Notes under the pieces: generated by a model
Databases searched by the model: none
The model's input: the letters and a program-made list of their open reading frames with translations, nothing else
What the model was told of the DNA's origin: nothing
DNA from: Dehalococcoidia bacterium
Lineage (GTDB): Bacteria; Chloroflexota; Dehalococcoidia; UBA2979
Assembly: GCA_028279505.1 (NCBI GenBank)
Contig: JANQNP010000010.1
Span: 1 to 64,000 of the forward strand
Direction of reading: 5' to 3'
DNA: 64,000 nucleotides
Part shown: positions 33,616 through 42,993 of the stretch, piece by piece
Layout: each line of letters starts with the position of its first letter
Numbering within the stretch: the stretch's first letter is position 1
Translations under genes and position numbers: made by a program

Positions 33616-35286
33616 ATGGTCGACACTGCCACAGACACCTCCGCCTCCGCGGATCGGATTCGCGCTTCCGGCGACAGCGAGGTGGCGACCTACCTCGAGA
33701 TCGCCGAGCGGCGCGAACCGGGCCAGGTCCTCACCCCCGCCCCAAACGCCCCCGAGTCGGTCGTCGTCCTCGACTACGGCTCGCAGTTCTCGATGCTGAT
33801 CGCGCGCCGGATCCGCGAGGCGAGCGTCTACTCCGAGCTGATTCCGTGGGACACGGAACCCGAGAAGCTCAACCACCTCAACGTGAAGGGCTTCGTGCTT
33901 TCCGGCGGCCCGGCCTCCGTCTACGCCGAGGGTGCGCCGCAGCTCCCAGACTGGGTCGTGGCGACCGGCCTGCCGATCCTCGGCATCTGCTACGGCATGC
34001 AGCTGCTCGCCCACAAGCTCGGCGGCAGCGTCGAGCCGGCGACCAGCCGCGAGTTCGGCCACGCGATCCTCGAGGTCGGCGAGGCCTCGAGCGATCTGTT
34101 CCACGAGCTGCCCGGCTCGATGCCGGTCTGGATGTCCCACGGCGACCGCATCGAGCGCCTCCCCGCCGGCTTCCGCTCGATCGCCCAGTCTCAGAACGCC
34201 CCGATCGCCGCGATGGCCGACGACGCCGGTCACTACGGCATCCAGTTCCACCCCGAGGTCGTCCACACGCCGCAGGGCGACCAGGTGATCCGCAACTTCC
34301 TCTTCGAGGTCGCGGGCTGCGCCGGTGACTGGACCGCCTCCTCCTTCGTCGACGAGTCCGTCGAGGCGATTCGCAAGAGCGTTGGTGACGGCAAGGTCAT
34401 CTGCGCCCTCTCCGGCGGCGTCGACTCGGCGGTCGCAGCCGCCCTCGTCCACCGCGCCGTCGGCGACCAGCTCACCTGCATCTTCGTCGACAACGCGCTG
34501 CTCCGGCTCGGCGAGCCGGAGCGCGTCGTCAACACCTTCCGCGAGCAGATGAAGATCAACCTGCTCCACGTCGACGCGCGTGACCGTTTCATGCGCGAAC
34601 TCGCCGAGGTCACGGCACCTGAGACGAAGCGCGTCCGCATCGGCGAGACCTTCATCCGCGTCTTCGAGGCCGAGGCGCAGAAGCTCGGTCAGGTCGACTT
34701 CATCGCCCAGGGCACTACCTACCCGGACGTGATCGAGTCAGCCTCCACCGGCAGCAACGCCGCCGCGAAGATCAAGACCCACCACAACGTCGGCGGCCTG
34801 CCGAAGGACATGCAGTTCACGCTGATCGAGCCGCTGCGCAACCTCTTCAAGGACGAGGTTCGCCGCGTCGGCAAGGAGCTCGGCCTCTCCGACGAGATGG
34901 TCTACCGGCAGCCCTTCCCCGGTCCCGGCCTCGCGATCCGCGTCATCGGCGAGGTCACGCTCGACAAGCTCGACGTGCTGCGCCGCGCCGACTGGATCGT
35001 CATGGACGAGATCAAGAAGGCCGACCTCTACTACGACCTCTGGCAATCCTTCGCCGTCCTCACGAACACCGCGACGGTGGGCGTCCAGGGCGACTACCGC
35101 ACCTACGGCCACCTGATCGCGCTCCGCGTCGTCACCGCCGAGGACGCCATGACCGCCGACTGGGCGCGCCTCCCCTACGACCTGCTCGCCAACATCTCCA
35201 ACCGCATCACCAACGAGGTCCCCGAGGTGAATCGCGTCGTCTACGACATCACCTCGAAACCCCCGGGCACCATCGAGTGGGAGTAG
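33616..35286 (+). CDS. guaA: GMP synthase (glutamine-hydrolysing)
   Basis: 556 residues. Converts XMP to GMP. A ~45-residue extension precedes the class I glutaminase domain ([17 protein letters not shown], catalytic Cys in [12 protein letters not shown], His/Glu in [11 protein letters not shown]). The ATP pyrophosphatase domain follows ([14 protein letters not shown]), then the dimerisation domain ([15 protein letters not shown]) ending in the usual PPGTIEWE. It starts a plus-strand purine run with purD, purB, purC and purS. Confidence 0.97.
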   Translation: MVDTATDTSASADRIRASGDSEVATYLEIAERREPGQVLTPAPNAPESVVVLDYGSQFSMLIARRIREASVYSELIPWDTEPEKLNHLNVKGFVLSGGPASVYAEGAPQLPDWVVATGLPILGICYGMQLLAHKLGGSVEPATSREFGHAILEVGEASSDLFHELPGSMPVWMSHGDRIERLPAGFRSIAQSQNAPIAAMADDAGHYGIQFHPEVVHTPQGDQVIRNFLFEVAGCAGDWTASSFVDESVEAIRKSVGDGKVICALSGGVDSAVAAALVHRAVGDQLTCIFVDNALLRLGEPERVVNTFREQMKINLLHVDARDRFMRELAEVTAPETKRVRIGETFIRVFEAEAQKLGQVDFIAQGTTYPDVIESASTGSNAAAKIKTHHNVGGLPKDMQFTLIEPLRNLFKDEVRRVGKELGLSDEMVYRQPFPGPGLAIRVIGEVTLDKLDVLRRADWIVMDEIKKADLYYDLWQSFAVLTNTATVGVQGDYRTYGHLIALRVVTAEDAMTADWARLPYDLLANISNRITNEVPEVNRVVYDITSKPPGTIEWE

Positions 35287-35336
35287 GCGCGTGCGCGTAG
35301 GCGGATCGGCGTGAGCGCGAAGCTGGAGGCAACCAC

Positions 35337-36623
35337 ATGAACGTCCTCCTCCTCGGGGGCGGCGGTCGCGAGCACGCCATCGCCTGGAAGCTCGCCCAGT
35401 CCCCCCGGCTCTCGAAGCTCACCATCGCCCCCGGCAACCCCGCGATGCGCGACCTCGGCGAGCTCGTCCCCGACGTCTCACCGCTGGACCTCGACGCCGT
35501 CGTCGTGCTCGCCGAGCGCGTCGCCGCCGATCTCGTGGTCGTGGGTCCCGAGGACCCCCTCGCCGCCGGCGTCACCGACCACCTCCTCGAAGCCGGCTTC
35601 CGCGTCTTCGGCCCGACCCGCGCGGCCGCCCAGCTCGAGGCGTCGAAGTCCTTCGCGAACCAGCTGATGGCCGAGGCAGGCATCGCCACCTCCATCTCCG
35701 AGTCCTTCGATGATCCCGAGGCAGCTCGCGCCTACGCCGCGGACGCCGGGCACCAGGTCGTCATCAAGGCCGACGGCCTCGCCGCCGGCAAAGGCGTCAT
35801 CGTCTGCGACAACCTCGAGGAGGCGGACGCCGCGATTGACCGCATCATGATCGAGCAGGCCTTCGGCGACGCGGGCACCCGCATCGTCGTCGAGGAGCGC
35901 ATGTTCGGCCGCGAGACCTCGGCCCACGCTTTCACCGACGGCGTCACCGTGCGCCACATGCCCTTCTCCTGCGACCACAAGCCCGTCTTCGACGGCAACC
36001 GCGGCCCCAACACCGGCGGCATGGGCGTCTACTCGCCGCCCGGCTGGCTTGACGACGACACGGCCGAGCACATCCGCTCCGACGTCACCGAACGCGCCGT
36101 CGCCGCGATGGCGGCCGCCGGCCGCTCCTACGCCGGCGTGATCTACCCCGGCATGATGGTCACCGACTCCGGCCCGAAGGTCGTCGAGTTCAACGCCCGC
36201 TTCGGCGATCCCGAGACCGAGGCCCTCCTCCCGAAGCTCCGCACCGACCTCCTCGAGATCGTCGACGCGGTCGCCGACCAGCGGCTCGCCGACATCGAGG
36301 TCGAGTGGGACGACGTCGCCACCGTTGGTGTGTTCATGGCGTCCAGCGGCTACCCGAACAGCTACGACACCGGCAAGCCGATCAGCGGCCTCGAGAGCGT
36401 CGACCCCGAGGTGCAGGTCTTCGTCGCCGGCGCCCGCGAGGAAGGCGGCCGGCTTGTCACCGGCGGCGGCCGCGTCCTCTGCGTCGTCGCCAGCGGCACC
36501 AGCATCGAGGACGCGCGCGGCCTCGCTTATGACAACGTGGCGCGCATCTCGTTCGAGGGCGCCCACTACCGCACGGACATCGGCCTCACCGCCGATCAAC
36601 CGCTCGAGGTCGGTGCACGATGA
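35337..36623 (+). CDS. purD: Phosphoribosylamine-glycine ligase
   Basis: 428-residue ATP-grasp enzyme of the second step of purine synthesis. MNVLLLGGGGREHAIAWKL at the N-terminus, VIKADGLAAGKGVIVC in the ATP-grasp, EERMFGRETSAHAF, and FNARFGDPETEALLP are diagnostic. A ribosome binding site (GGAGG) precedes the ATG. It lies 50 bp after guaA. Confidence 0.97.
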   Translation: MNVLLLGGGGREHAIAWKLAQSPRLSKLTIAPGNPAMRDLGELVPDVSPLDLDAVVVLAERVAADLVVVGPEDPLAAGVTDHLLEAGFRVFGPTRAAAQLEASKSFANQLMAEAGIATSISESFDDPEAARAYAADAGHQVVIKADGLAAGKGVIVCDNLEEADAAIDRIMIEQAFGDAGTRIVVEERMFGRETSAHAFTDGVTVRHMPFSCDHKPVFDGNRGPNTGGMGVYSPPGWLDDDTAEHIRSDVTERAVAAMAAAGRSYAGVIYPGMMVTDSGPKVVEFNARFGDPETEALLPKLRTDLLEIVDAVADQRLADIEVEWDDVATVGVFMASSGYPNSYDTGKPISGLESVDPEVQVFVAGAREEGGRLVTGGGRVLCVVASGTSIEDARGLAYDNVARISFEGAHYRTDIGLTADQPLEVGAR

Positions 36624-36690
36624 CGATTATGTCGTGCATTTCCCTGTCCGGCCGCCAGCCGTACGCTGGCTAGCCCGAAGGAGCCTCCCC

Positions 36691-37041
36691 ATGGCCCAAC
36701 CAAGCGCTCAGGCTCGCACCCGCGAGTACAGCGCCACCAACCCGATCGAGATGTTCCCCGGTGTCGTCCGCCGCACGCTCGTCTCCGGCGACAACGTCAC
36801 CCTCGTCCAGATCACCCTCAGCCCCGGCGCCGAGGTGCCGCAGCACACCCACCCGCACGAGCAGGCCGGCACCGTCGCCGACGGCAAGATCCACATTGAG
36901 ATCGGCGACGAGAGTTGGGACCTTGGCCCCGGCGCCTCCTACCTCATCCCGGGCGACGCCCCGCACTACGTCCGCGCCGTCGACGCGGCGACCCTCGTCG
37001 AGGTGTTCTCACCCCCTCGCGAGGAGTTCGCGAATGACTAG
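36691..37041 (+). CDS. Single-domain cupin protein
   Basis: 116 residues of the small RmlC-like cupin type. The metal-binding motif 1 is QHTHPHEQAGTVADGKIHI and motif 2 is LIPGDAPHYVRA, so His/His/Glu/His ligands are present. No catalytic role can be assigned. It is embedded between purD and purB with its own AAGGAG site. Its last codons are duplicated directly downstream to form the purB initiation region. Confidence 0.85.
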   Translation: MAQPSAQARTREYSATNPIEMFPGVVRRTLVSGDNVTLVQITLSPGAEVPQHTHPHEQAGTVADGKIHIEIGDESWDLGPGASYLIPGDAPHYVRAVDAATLVEVFSPPREEFAND

Positions 37042-37065
37042 TCGGCGCGAGGAGTTCGCGAATGA
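37018..37065 (+). repeat. 20-bp direct duplication forming the purB start site
   Basis: CGCGAGGAGTTCGCGAATGA occurs at 37018-37037 and again, identically, at 37046-37065. The first copy encodes the end of the cupin (REEFAND, with the stop just beyond). The second supplies GAGGAG and the ATG of purB. Confidence 0.95.
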
Positions 37066-38375
37066 TTGAGCGCTACAGCGTCCCCGAGCTGACCGCGATC
37101 TGGTCCGACGAGCACAAGTTCCAGACCTGGCTCAAGGTCGAGCTCGCCGTCGTCGAGGCCTGGGGCGACGAGGGCGTCATCCCCGCCGAGGACGTCGCCG
37201 CCATCACCTCGAAGGCGAAGGTCCACGTCCCCGACGTCATGCGCTACATCGAGGAGACGCACCACGACGTCACCGCGTTCCTCCGCTCCGTCGCCGACTC
37301 GCTCGGCGATGAGTCCCGGTGGGTCCACTACGGCCTCACCAGCAACGACGTCTGGGACACCGCCACCTGCCTCCAGTTCGTCGACGCCCTCAACTTCCTG
37401 ACCGCCCAGGTCGGCGAGCTGAAGGCCGTGATCACGAAGCGCGCCATCGAGCACCGCCGCACGATCTGCATCGGCCGCACCCACGGCGTCCACGCGGAGC
37501 CGACCACCTTCGGTCTCAAGCTGGCCGTCTGGGTTGACGAGCTCCGCCGCCACGAGGAGCGACTCGCCCTCGCGAGGGAGCACGTCGCCGTTGGCCAGAT
37601 GTCGGGTCCGGTCGGAACGCACGCCTCAGTGCCCCCGAGCGTCGAGGCCAACGCCTGCGCGCGCCTGGGCCTCGGCGTCGCCCCCGTCACGACCCAGATC
37701 ATCCAGCGCGACCGCCACGCTTTCGTGCTGAGCGTGCTTGCCGGCGTCGCCGCATCCCTCGAGAAGTTCGCCACTGAGATCCGCGCGCTCCAGCGCACCG
37801 AGCTCCGCGAGGCGGAGGAGCCCTTCGCCGAAGGTGCCCAGACCGGCTCCTCCTCGATGCCCCACAAGCGCAACCCGGAGCTGTGCGAGCGCGTCTGCGG
37901 CCTCGCTCGCACCCTGCGCGGGTATGCCACCGTCGGCCTCGAAAACGTCCCGCTCTGGCACGAACGAGACATCTCCCACTCCGGAGCCGAGCGCATCGCC
38001 TTCCCCGACGCCACCGGCCTGCTCGCCTACAGCCTCCAGATCTTCACCGGCGTCATGCGCGGTCTCGTCGTCTACCCCGAGCGCATGCGCGAGAACGTCG
38101 ACAAGACCCGCGGCCTCATCTTCTCGGCCAAGGTCCTGAACGCCCTGCTCGCCGCCGGCCTCACCCGCGAGGCCGCCTACAAGATCGTCCAGACCCACGC
38201 GATGCGCGCCTGGCACGAGGACCTCCCCTACCGCGAGCTGCTCGAGGCAGACACCGAGGTCACGTCGCGTCTGTCGACGGCCGACCTCGACGCTCTCTTC
38301 GATCTCGACGCCTACCTCGTTCACGTCGACGACTCGTTCGACCGGCTCGGCTTGGTAGCGGAGGCGACTGCATGA
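37062..38375 (+). CDS. purB: Adenylosuccinate lyase
   Basis: 437 residues of the fumarase/aspartase superfamily, acting twice in purine synthesis (SAICAR and adenylosuccinate cleavage). The signature GSSSMPHKRNPELCERV and the TRTHGVHAEPTTFG-type segment (GRTHGVHAEPTTFG) are present, along with HERDISHSGAER. It overlaps purC by 4 bp (ATGA). Confidence 0.97.
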   Translation: MIERYSVPELTAIWSDEHKFQTWLKVELAVVEAWGDEGVIPAEDVAAITSKAKVHVPDVMRYIEETHHDVTAFLRSVADSLGDESRWVHYGLTSNDVWDTATCLQFVDALNFLTAQVGELKAVITKRAIEHRRTICIGRTHGVHAEPTTFGLKLAVWVDELRRHEERLALAREHVAVGQMSGPVGTHASVPPSVEANACARLGLGVAPVTTQIIQRDRHAFVLSVLAGVAASLEKFATEIRALQRTELREAEEPFAEGAQTGSSSMPHKRNPELCERVCGLARTLRGYATVGLENVPLWHERDISHSGAERIAFPDATGLLAYSLQIFTGVMRGLVVYPERMRENVDKTRGLIFSAKVLNALLAAGLTREAAYKIVQTHAMRAWHEDLPYRELLEADTEVTSRLSTADLDALFDLDAYLVHVDDSFDRLGLVAEATA

Positions 38376-39280
38376 CGACGGCAGCACCGGTGATGATGGA
38401 GACCTCGCTCAACCTGGAGCGGATCCACACCGGCAAGGTGCGCGACATCTACGCGCTCGGCGACGATCGGGTGCTCCTCGTCGCGACGGATCGCGTCTCC
38501 GCCTTCGACGTCGTCATGCCGAACGGCGTCCCCCACAAGGGCGAGGTCCTCACCCGCATGTCCGAGTTCTGGTTCAGCCGCACCTCTGAGGTCGTCCCCA
38601 ACGCCTTCGTCGCCGTCCTCGAAGCCTCGAACGCTGCGGACCTTGGCGTCGACTGCGGCCCGGAGTACTTCGGCCGCTCGATGGTCATGCGTCGCGGCGA
38701 GGTGCTGAGGGTCGAAGCCGTCGTGCGCGGCTACATCGCCGGATCCGGCTGGGCCGAGTACCAGCGAACCGGCACCGTCAGCGGCAACCCGCTCCCCGAG
38801 GGCTTGCTGAAGTCCAGCCAGCTCCTCGAGCCGATCTTCACCCCGTCGACCAAGGCCGAGCCGCCCGATCACGACGCCCCGATGACCTACGAGGAAGTAA
38901 TCGCGCTCCTCGGCGAAGAGGTCGCCAACGCGGTCAAGCTCCGCGCGCTCGCCCTCTACCGCTACGGTGCGCACCACGCCGCCCAGCGCGGCATCCTCGT
39001 CGCCGACACCAAGTTCGAGTTCGCTATCATCGACGGCGAGGTCACCCTCGTCGACGAGGTGATGACCCCGGACTCGTCCCGCTTCTGGCCCGCCGACAAG
39101 TACCTCCCCGGCGCCGACCAGCCCTCCTTCGACAAGCAGCCGCTGCGCGACTACCTCGACGGTCTCGACTGGGACAAGCAGCCCCCGGGCCCCGTCCTCC
39201 CCGACGACGTCGTCGATGCGACGAGCGCCCGCTACATCGAGGCCTACCGCCTGATCACCGGCGAGAACCTCCCCGACTAA
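38372..39280 (+). CDS. purC: SAICAR synthetase
   Basis: 302 residues. Joins aspartate to CAIR in purine synthesis. GKVRDIYALGDDRVLLVATDR, SAFDVVMPNGVPHKGEVL, VRGYIAGSGWAEY, VADTKFEFAI and DEVMTPDSSRFWPAD are all conserved in the plant/bacterial long form. The start ATG overlaps the purB stop, and a second Met pair a few codons later is possible. Confidence 0.97.
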   Translation: MTTAAPVMMETSLNLERIHTGKVRDIYALGDDRVLLVATDRVSAFDVVMPNGVPHKGEVLTRMSEFWFSRTSEVVPNAFVAVLEASNAADLGVDCGPEYFGRSMVMRRGEVLRVEAVVRGYIAGSGWAEYQRTGTVSGNPLPEGLLKSSQLLEPIFTPSTKAEPPDHDAPMTYEEVIALLGEEVANAVKLRALALYRYGAHHAAQRGILVADTKFEFAIIDGEVTLVDEVMTPDSSRFWPADKYLPGADQPSFDKQPLRDYLDGLDWDKQPPGPVLPDDVVDATSARYIEAYRLITGENLPD

Positions 39281-39309
39281 CCGCCTCGAACGCACGAGAA
39301 GGAACGCCG

Positions 39310-39582
39310 ATGCCCGCCTACCTCGCCGCCATCGAGGTCATGCTCAAGCCCTTGGTCAACGACCCCCAGGGCCTCGCCGTCCTCGACGGCCTCAAGAACC
39401 TCGGCTTCGACGGCGCCGAGCGTGTCCGCGTCGGCAAGCGCATCGAGGTCACCCTCGAGGCCGCCACCCCCGAGGCCGCCGAGCAGGCCGTCACGGAGAT
39501 GTGTCAGCAACTCCTCGCTAACCCCGTGATCGAGGACTTCCGCTTCGACCTCACCGAGGCCGAGGTCGCCGCCGGCAACTAG
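39310..39582 (+). CDS. purS: FGAM synthase subunit PurS
   Basis: A 90-residue small subunit of the three-part phosphoribosylformylglycinamidine synthase (PurS-PurQ-PurL). It shows the VMLKPLVNDPQGLAVLDGLKNLGF pattern and KRIEVTLEA. purQ and purL do not follow here. The next gene is an MFS protein, so they must lie elsewhere. AGAAGGA precedes the ATG. Confidence 0.93.
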   Translation: MPAYLAAIEVMLKPLVNDPQGLAVLDGLKNLGFDGAERVRVGKRIEVTLEAATPEAAEQAVTEMCQQLLANPVIEDFRFDLTEAEVAAGN

Positions 39583-39693
39583 GCGGCGCGTTCGGAGCGA
39601 CGTCGGTACACTCAGCGTCGTCAAGCGCGGCCGCGGCCGCGGATCCCCATCACCTGACCCGTCAACGCCGCTCTTGGTCCGGCCGGCAGGTTC

Positions 39694-40917
39694 TTGCGCT
39701 CAGACGACGATCCCTCGCAGCCCACCCGTGACGTAGCCGCCACCTTCCTCCGGTGGTCGACGACCCGTGCCGTCTTCCATCGCGGCTGGTGGTTGCTCAC
39801 CAGCCTCTACCTCGTCGTCGAGGCCGGGCTGACCGCCTCCGAGCTGCTCGTGTACGGCGCGGTCCTCGCGCTGACGACCGTAGTCGCCGAGGTGCCCACC
39901 GGCGTCATCGCCGACACGATCAGCCGCAAGCGCTCGCTGGTGATCGCCCACATCGTCATGGGCACCGGCATGACGCTGATGGGCTTCGTCACCAACTTCG
40001 AGCTGATCCTGGTCCCGCAGGTCCTGTGGGCGCTCGGCTGGACCTTCTCGAGCGGCGCCGACATCGCCTGGGTCACCGACGAGCTGAACCGCCCCGACCG
40101 TATCTCGCGCCTCCTGATCACCCGCGCCCGGCTCGAACAGGTCGGCGCGGCGTCGGGCCTGGTCGGGTTCGGGCTCCTCGGATGGTGGATCGGCCTCGGA
40201 CCGGCGATCGTGATCGCCGGCGTCGGGATGCTGCTGCTCGGCGCGGTGGTCGCGCTGACGTTCACCGAGCACAACTTCACGCCGACGCACGAGGACCGCT
40301 GGCGCACCTCGCTCGCCATCTTCCGAGGTGGCCTGGCCCTCGCGAGGCGCGATCGCGAGATCCTCACCGTGCTCGCCGCCTGGTTCCTCGTCCAGAGCGC
40401 CGCCGAGGTCGGCTTCCTCGTCCCGAAACGCCTCGTCGAGCTCGGACTCCCCGAGAATCCGGCCCCGATCGTCTGGCTCACGGCGTTGGGCCTCGTGACG
40501 CTCGCCGTCGGCGCGCTCGCCCTGCGCGCCGTCGAGCAGCGCATCGACGGCGTCGGCGCCGCCCGCTCGTTCTACGTCGTCGCGTGCATGGTCGGCGCGA
40601 TCGGCCTCATGGTGGTCGCCGCAGCTCCCGAGGAGTTCACCGCCGCGGCCGGCGTCCTGTTGGTCGAGGGCATGGCCTGGCCCGTCGCCCGCTCCGTCTC
40701 CGAGGTCTGGGTCAACCGCCGCGCCACAAGCGACGTGCGCGCCACCGTCCAGTCGATGCTCGCCCAGATGGAATCGTTCGGCGAAATCACCGCCGGCATC
40801 GGCCTCGCGATCGTCGCCCAGTCGGTCGGGTTGCCGGCGCTCTTCTCCGCGGCAGCGGCGCTCGCCGCACTCGCCGGCCTACTCGTCCTTCGGTCCCACG
40901 CCGGCCGGGCCAGCTAG
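39694..40917 (+). CDS. MFS transporter
   Basis: 407 residues from a TTG start, with about twelve hydrophobic segments. The characteristic loop TGVIADTISRKRSLVIAHIVMG lies between helices 2 and 3. The family resembles uncharacterised multidrug-type MFS proteins; the substrate is unknown. Its TAG stop overlaps the convergent inositol-phosphatase-family stop by 2 bp. Confidence 0.83.
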   Translation: MRSDDDPSQPTRDVAATFLRWSTTRAVFHRGWWLLTSLYLVVEAGLTASELLVYGAVLALTTVVAEVPTGVIADTISRKRSLVIAHIVMGTGMTLMGFVTNFELILVPQVLWALGWTFSSGADIAWVTDELNRPDRISRLLITRARLEQVGAASGLVGFGLLGWWIGLGPAIVIAGVGMLLLGAVVALTFTEHNFTPTHEDRWRTSLAIFRGGLALARRDREILTVLAAWFLVQSAAEVGFLVPKRLVELGLPENPAPIVWLTALGLVTLAVGALALRAVEQRIDGVGAARSFYVVACMVGAIGLMVVAAAPEEFTAAAGVLLVEGMAWPVARSVSEVWVNRRATSDVRATVQSMLAQMESFGEITAGIGLAIVAQSVGLPALFSAAAALAALAGLLVLRSHAGRAS

Positions 40918-41717
40918 CCGAGCGGTCGGCTGGCCAGCTTCCCCAGCACCTCGTCGTGCATCCGACCGTTCGAGGTCACCGAGTGCCCCGCATCGAAGAC
41001 GGCGTTCCCGTCGAGGTCGGTCATCCGCCCGCCCGCCTCCTCGACGATCACGATCAGCGCCGCCATGTCCCACGGCGAGCAGATCGCCTCCAACATCAGC
41101 TCCGCCGATCCCTCGGCCACCAGGCAGTGCCCCCAGAAGTCGCCGAGGCCACGCGACCGCCACCCGCGCCGCAGCACCGCGTCGGCCCCCGGCCACGTGT
41201 CGACCGTCAGGTCGTACGACCCATACAGCACCTGCGACTCCTCGAGGTTCGCGACCGTCGACACCGCGATCCGCTCCCCCGCGCGCCCCTTCGCGGTCAG
41301 GTCCCCTCGGTACGCCCCGAGCCCCCGCCCGGCCCACCACCGCGTCCCAAGCGCGGGTGCCGAGGCCACGCCAACCTCCACCTGCCCGCCTCGCTCGAGC
41401 GCGATCAACGTTGCCCACACCGGCAGGTCCCGCGCGAACCCGTGCGTCCCATCGATCGGATCGAGGATCCATCGTGCTCCGCCACCCGCCGGCGTGAATC
41501 CCTGCTCCTCGCCCAGGATGTCGTGGTCCGGATACTCGGCCGCGATCCGCTGCCGGAGGTGCTCCTCGACCTCCCGGTCCGCCTCTGTGACCAGCGACCC
41601 ATCGGCTTTTGCCTCAGTTCCGAGTTCACCTCGGTAGTAGCGCGTCGAGATCGCGTCGGCCTCGTCCGCGAGGTCGAGCGCGAAGCGCAGCAGCGACGCG
41701 GCGTCGTCCTCGCTCAC
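40914..41717 (-). CDS. hisN: Inositol-monophosphatase family protein, probable histidinol-phosphatase
   Basis: 267 residues. Metal-binding motifs GEEQG, WILDPIDGTHGFARDLPVW and the C-terminal SPWDMAALIVIVEEAGG define the Mg-dependent IMPase fold. It is the last gene of the histidine cluster and overlaps pcp by 4 bp. No other histidinol-phosphatase is in the operon, so the HisN role of actinobacterial IMPases is the best guess. Inositol or nucleotide phosphatase activity is the alternative. Confidence 0.72.
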   Translation of the reverse strand: MSEDDAASLLRFALDLADEADAISTRYYRGELGTEAKADGSLVTEADREVEEHLRQRIAAEYPDHDILGEEQGFTPAGGGARWILDPIDGTHGFARDLPVWATLIALERGGQVEVGVASAPALGTRWWAGRGLGAYRGDLTAKGRAGERIAVSTVANLEESQVLYGSYDLTVDTWPGADAVLRRGWRSRGLGDFWGHCLVAEGSAELMLEAICSPWDMAALIVIVEEAGGRMTDLDGNAVFDAGHSVTSNGRMHDEVLGKLASRPLG

Positions 41718-42346
41718 GCGCGAACGAGCTCCGACGTCCGCGCGGCCACCTGGTCGCGTAGCACCTCGATCGCCGCCCGTACCCCGAGCACCTGCGTCTC
41801 AAGCGCCATCGAGGGCGTCCCAACCGGCTTGTCGGCCACCTGCTCCGGCAGGTACGGCACGTGGATGAACCCGCTCGGCATGTCGCCGCCGGTCTCGGCG
41901 AGGTGGTGTTGCACCGTGTAGATCGACTCGTTGCAGCAGTACGTCCCGGCCGTGTTCGACACCGCCGAGGGCGCCCCCGCTTCGCGCATGCTCGATGCCA
42001 CCTCGTGCAGCGGCAGCCGCGCGAAGTACGCGTCCGGTCCGCCCTCGCGGATGGTCAGCTCCTCCCGCTGATCGATCGGCAACGAGGAGTCGACAAACAC
42101 GTTGATCCCCACTCGCTCAACTGAGAGGTGCGCGCGCTTCCCGGCCTCGCCCAGCCCCAGCCAGGCATCGTGGCTCCCGAGGGCAGGCAGAATCCCCTCC
42201 GCCACCGATCGGAAGTGCACCGGCAGCACCATCGTCGTCAGCTCGACGCCGGCCGGCGGGTCGGCCGCCAGCGTCTTCGCGATCTCGCCAGAGGGATTCA
42301 CGGTCTCGCCGCCGAACGGCTCGAACCCGGTCAGGAGTAGGCGCAT
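41714..42346 (-). CDS. pcp: Pyroglutamyl peptidase I (C15)
   Basis: 210 residues. Removes N-terminal pyroglutamate from peptides in the cytoplasm. MRLLLTGFEPFGGETVNPSGE is the diagnostic N-terminus. The catalytic Cys lies in SNTAGTYCCNESIY and the His in GFIHVPYLPEQ. The start is MRLLLTGF, seven codons inside the longer frame. It lies between hisB and the IMPase gene on the same strand. No known link to histidine synthesis. Confidence 0.92.
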   Translation of the reverse strand: MRLLLTGFEPFGGETVNPSGEIAKTLAADPPAGVELTTMVLPVHFRSVAEGILPALGSHDAWLGLGEAGKRAHLSVERVGINVFVDSSLPIDQREELTIREGGPDAYFARLPLHEVASSMREAGAPSAVSNTAGTYCCNESIYTVQHHLAETGGDMPSGFIHVPYLPEQVADKPVGTPSMALETQVLGVRAAIEVLRDQVAARTSELVRA

Positions 42347-42396
42347 CGCGGCGCTCCTCTCTCCCACGCCGGCGGCGCGGGACGATCACGAGGAGC

Positions 42397-42993
42397 CTAG
42401 GCCGTCAGCGTGCCCTTCGTCGACGGCACGCTGCCCTCGATGCGCGGGTCCACTTGCGTGGCTGCGTCGAGCGCGCGCCCCAGCGCCTTCATCGCCGCCT
42501 CGGCGATGTGGTGGTCGTTCGCACCCTCGAGCTGTCGGACGTGCAGCGTCAGGCGCGCGCCCACGGCGAACGAGGACAGCACGTGCGGCACCATCTCCGT
42601 CGGCGCCTCGCCGATCCGCTCGCCGATGAAGTCGAAATTCGTCGAGGCGAACGGCCGCCCCGAGATGTCGATCACCGCCTGCACCAGCGCCTCGTCGAGC
42701 GGCACCAGCGCGTCGCCCATCCGCACGATCCCGTTGCGCGTACCGAGCGCCGTGTCGAACGCCTGCCCGAGGGCCAGCGCCGCGTCCTCCATCGTGTGAT
42801 GCGCGTCCACCTCGAGGTCGCCGGACGCCTTCACGGTCAGGTCGAACCGCCCGTGCCGCGCGAATGCGTCGAGCATGTGGTCGAAGAAGCCGATCCCGGT
42901 CGCGACGTCGGCCTGGCCGGTGCCGTCGACGTTCAGCTCGACGTGGATCGTCGTCTCATTGGTGTCGCGGTCGACCGTTGCCGCCCTAGCCAT
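42397..42993 (-). CDS. hisB: Imidazoleglycerol-phosphate dehydratase
   Basis: 198 residues. Dehydrates IGP to imidazole acetol phosphate. Mn-binding His clusters FFDHMLDAFARHG, DAHHTMEDAALALGQAF and NDHHIAEAAMKALGRAL are intact. It is monofunctional, with no fused phosphatase, consistent with a separate HisN. The start at MARAATVDRDTNE overlaps the end of hisC by 8 bp. Confidence 0.96.
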   Translation of the reverse strand: MARAATVDRDTNETTIHVELNVDGTGQADVATGIGFFDHMLDAFARHGRFDLTVKASGDLEVDAHHTMEDAALALGQAFDTALGTRNGIVRMGDALVPLDEALVQAVIDISGRPFASTNFDFIGERIGEAPTEMVPHVLSSFAVGARLTLHVRQLEGANDHHIAEAAMKALGRALDAATQVDPRIEGSVPSTKGTLTA

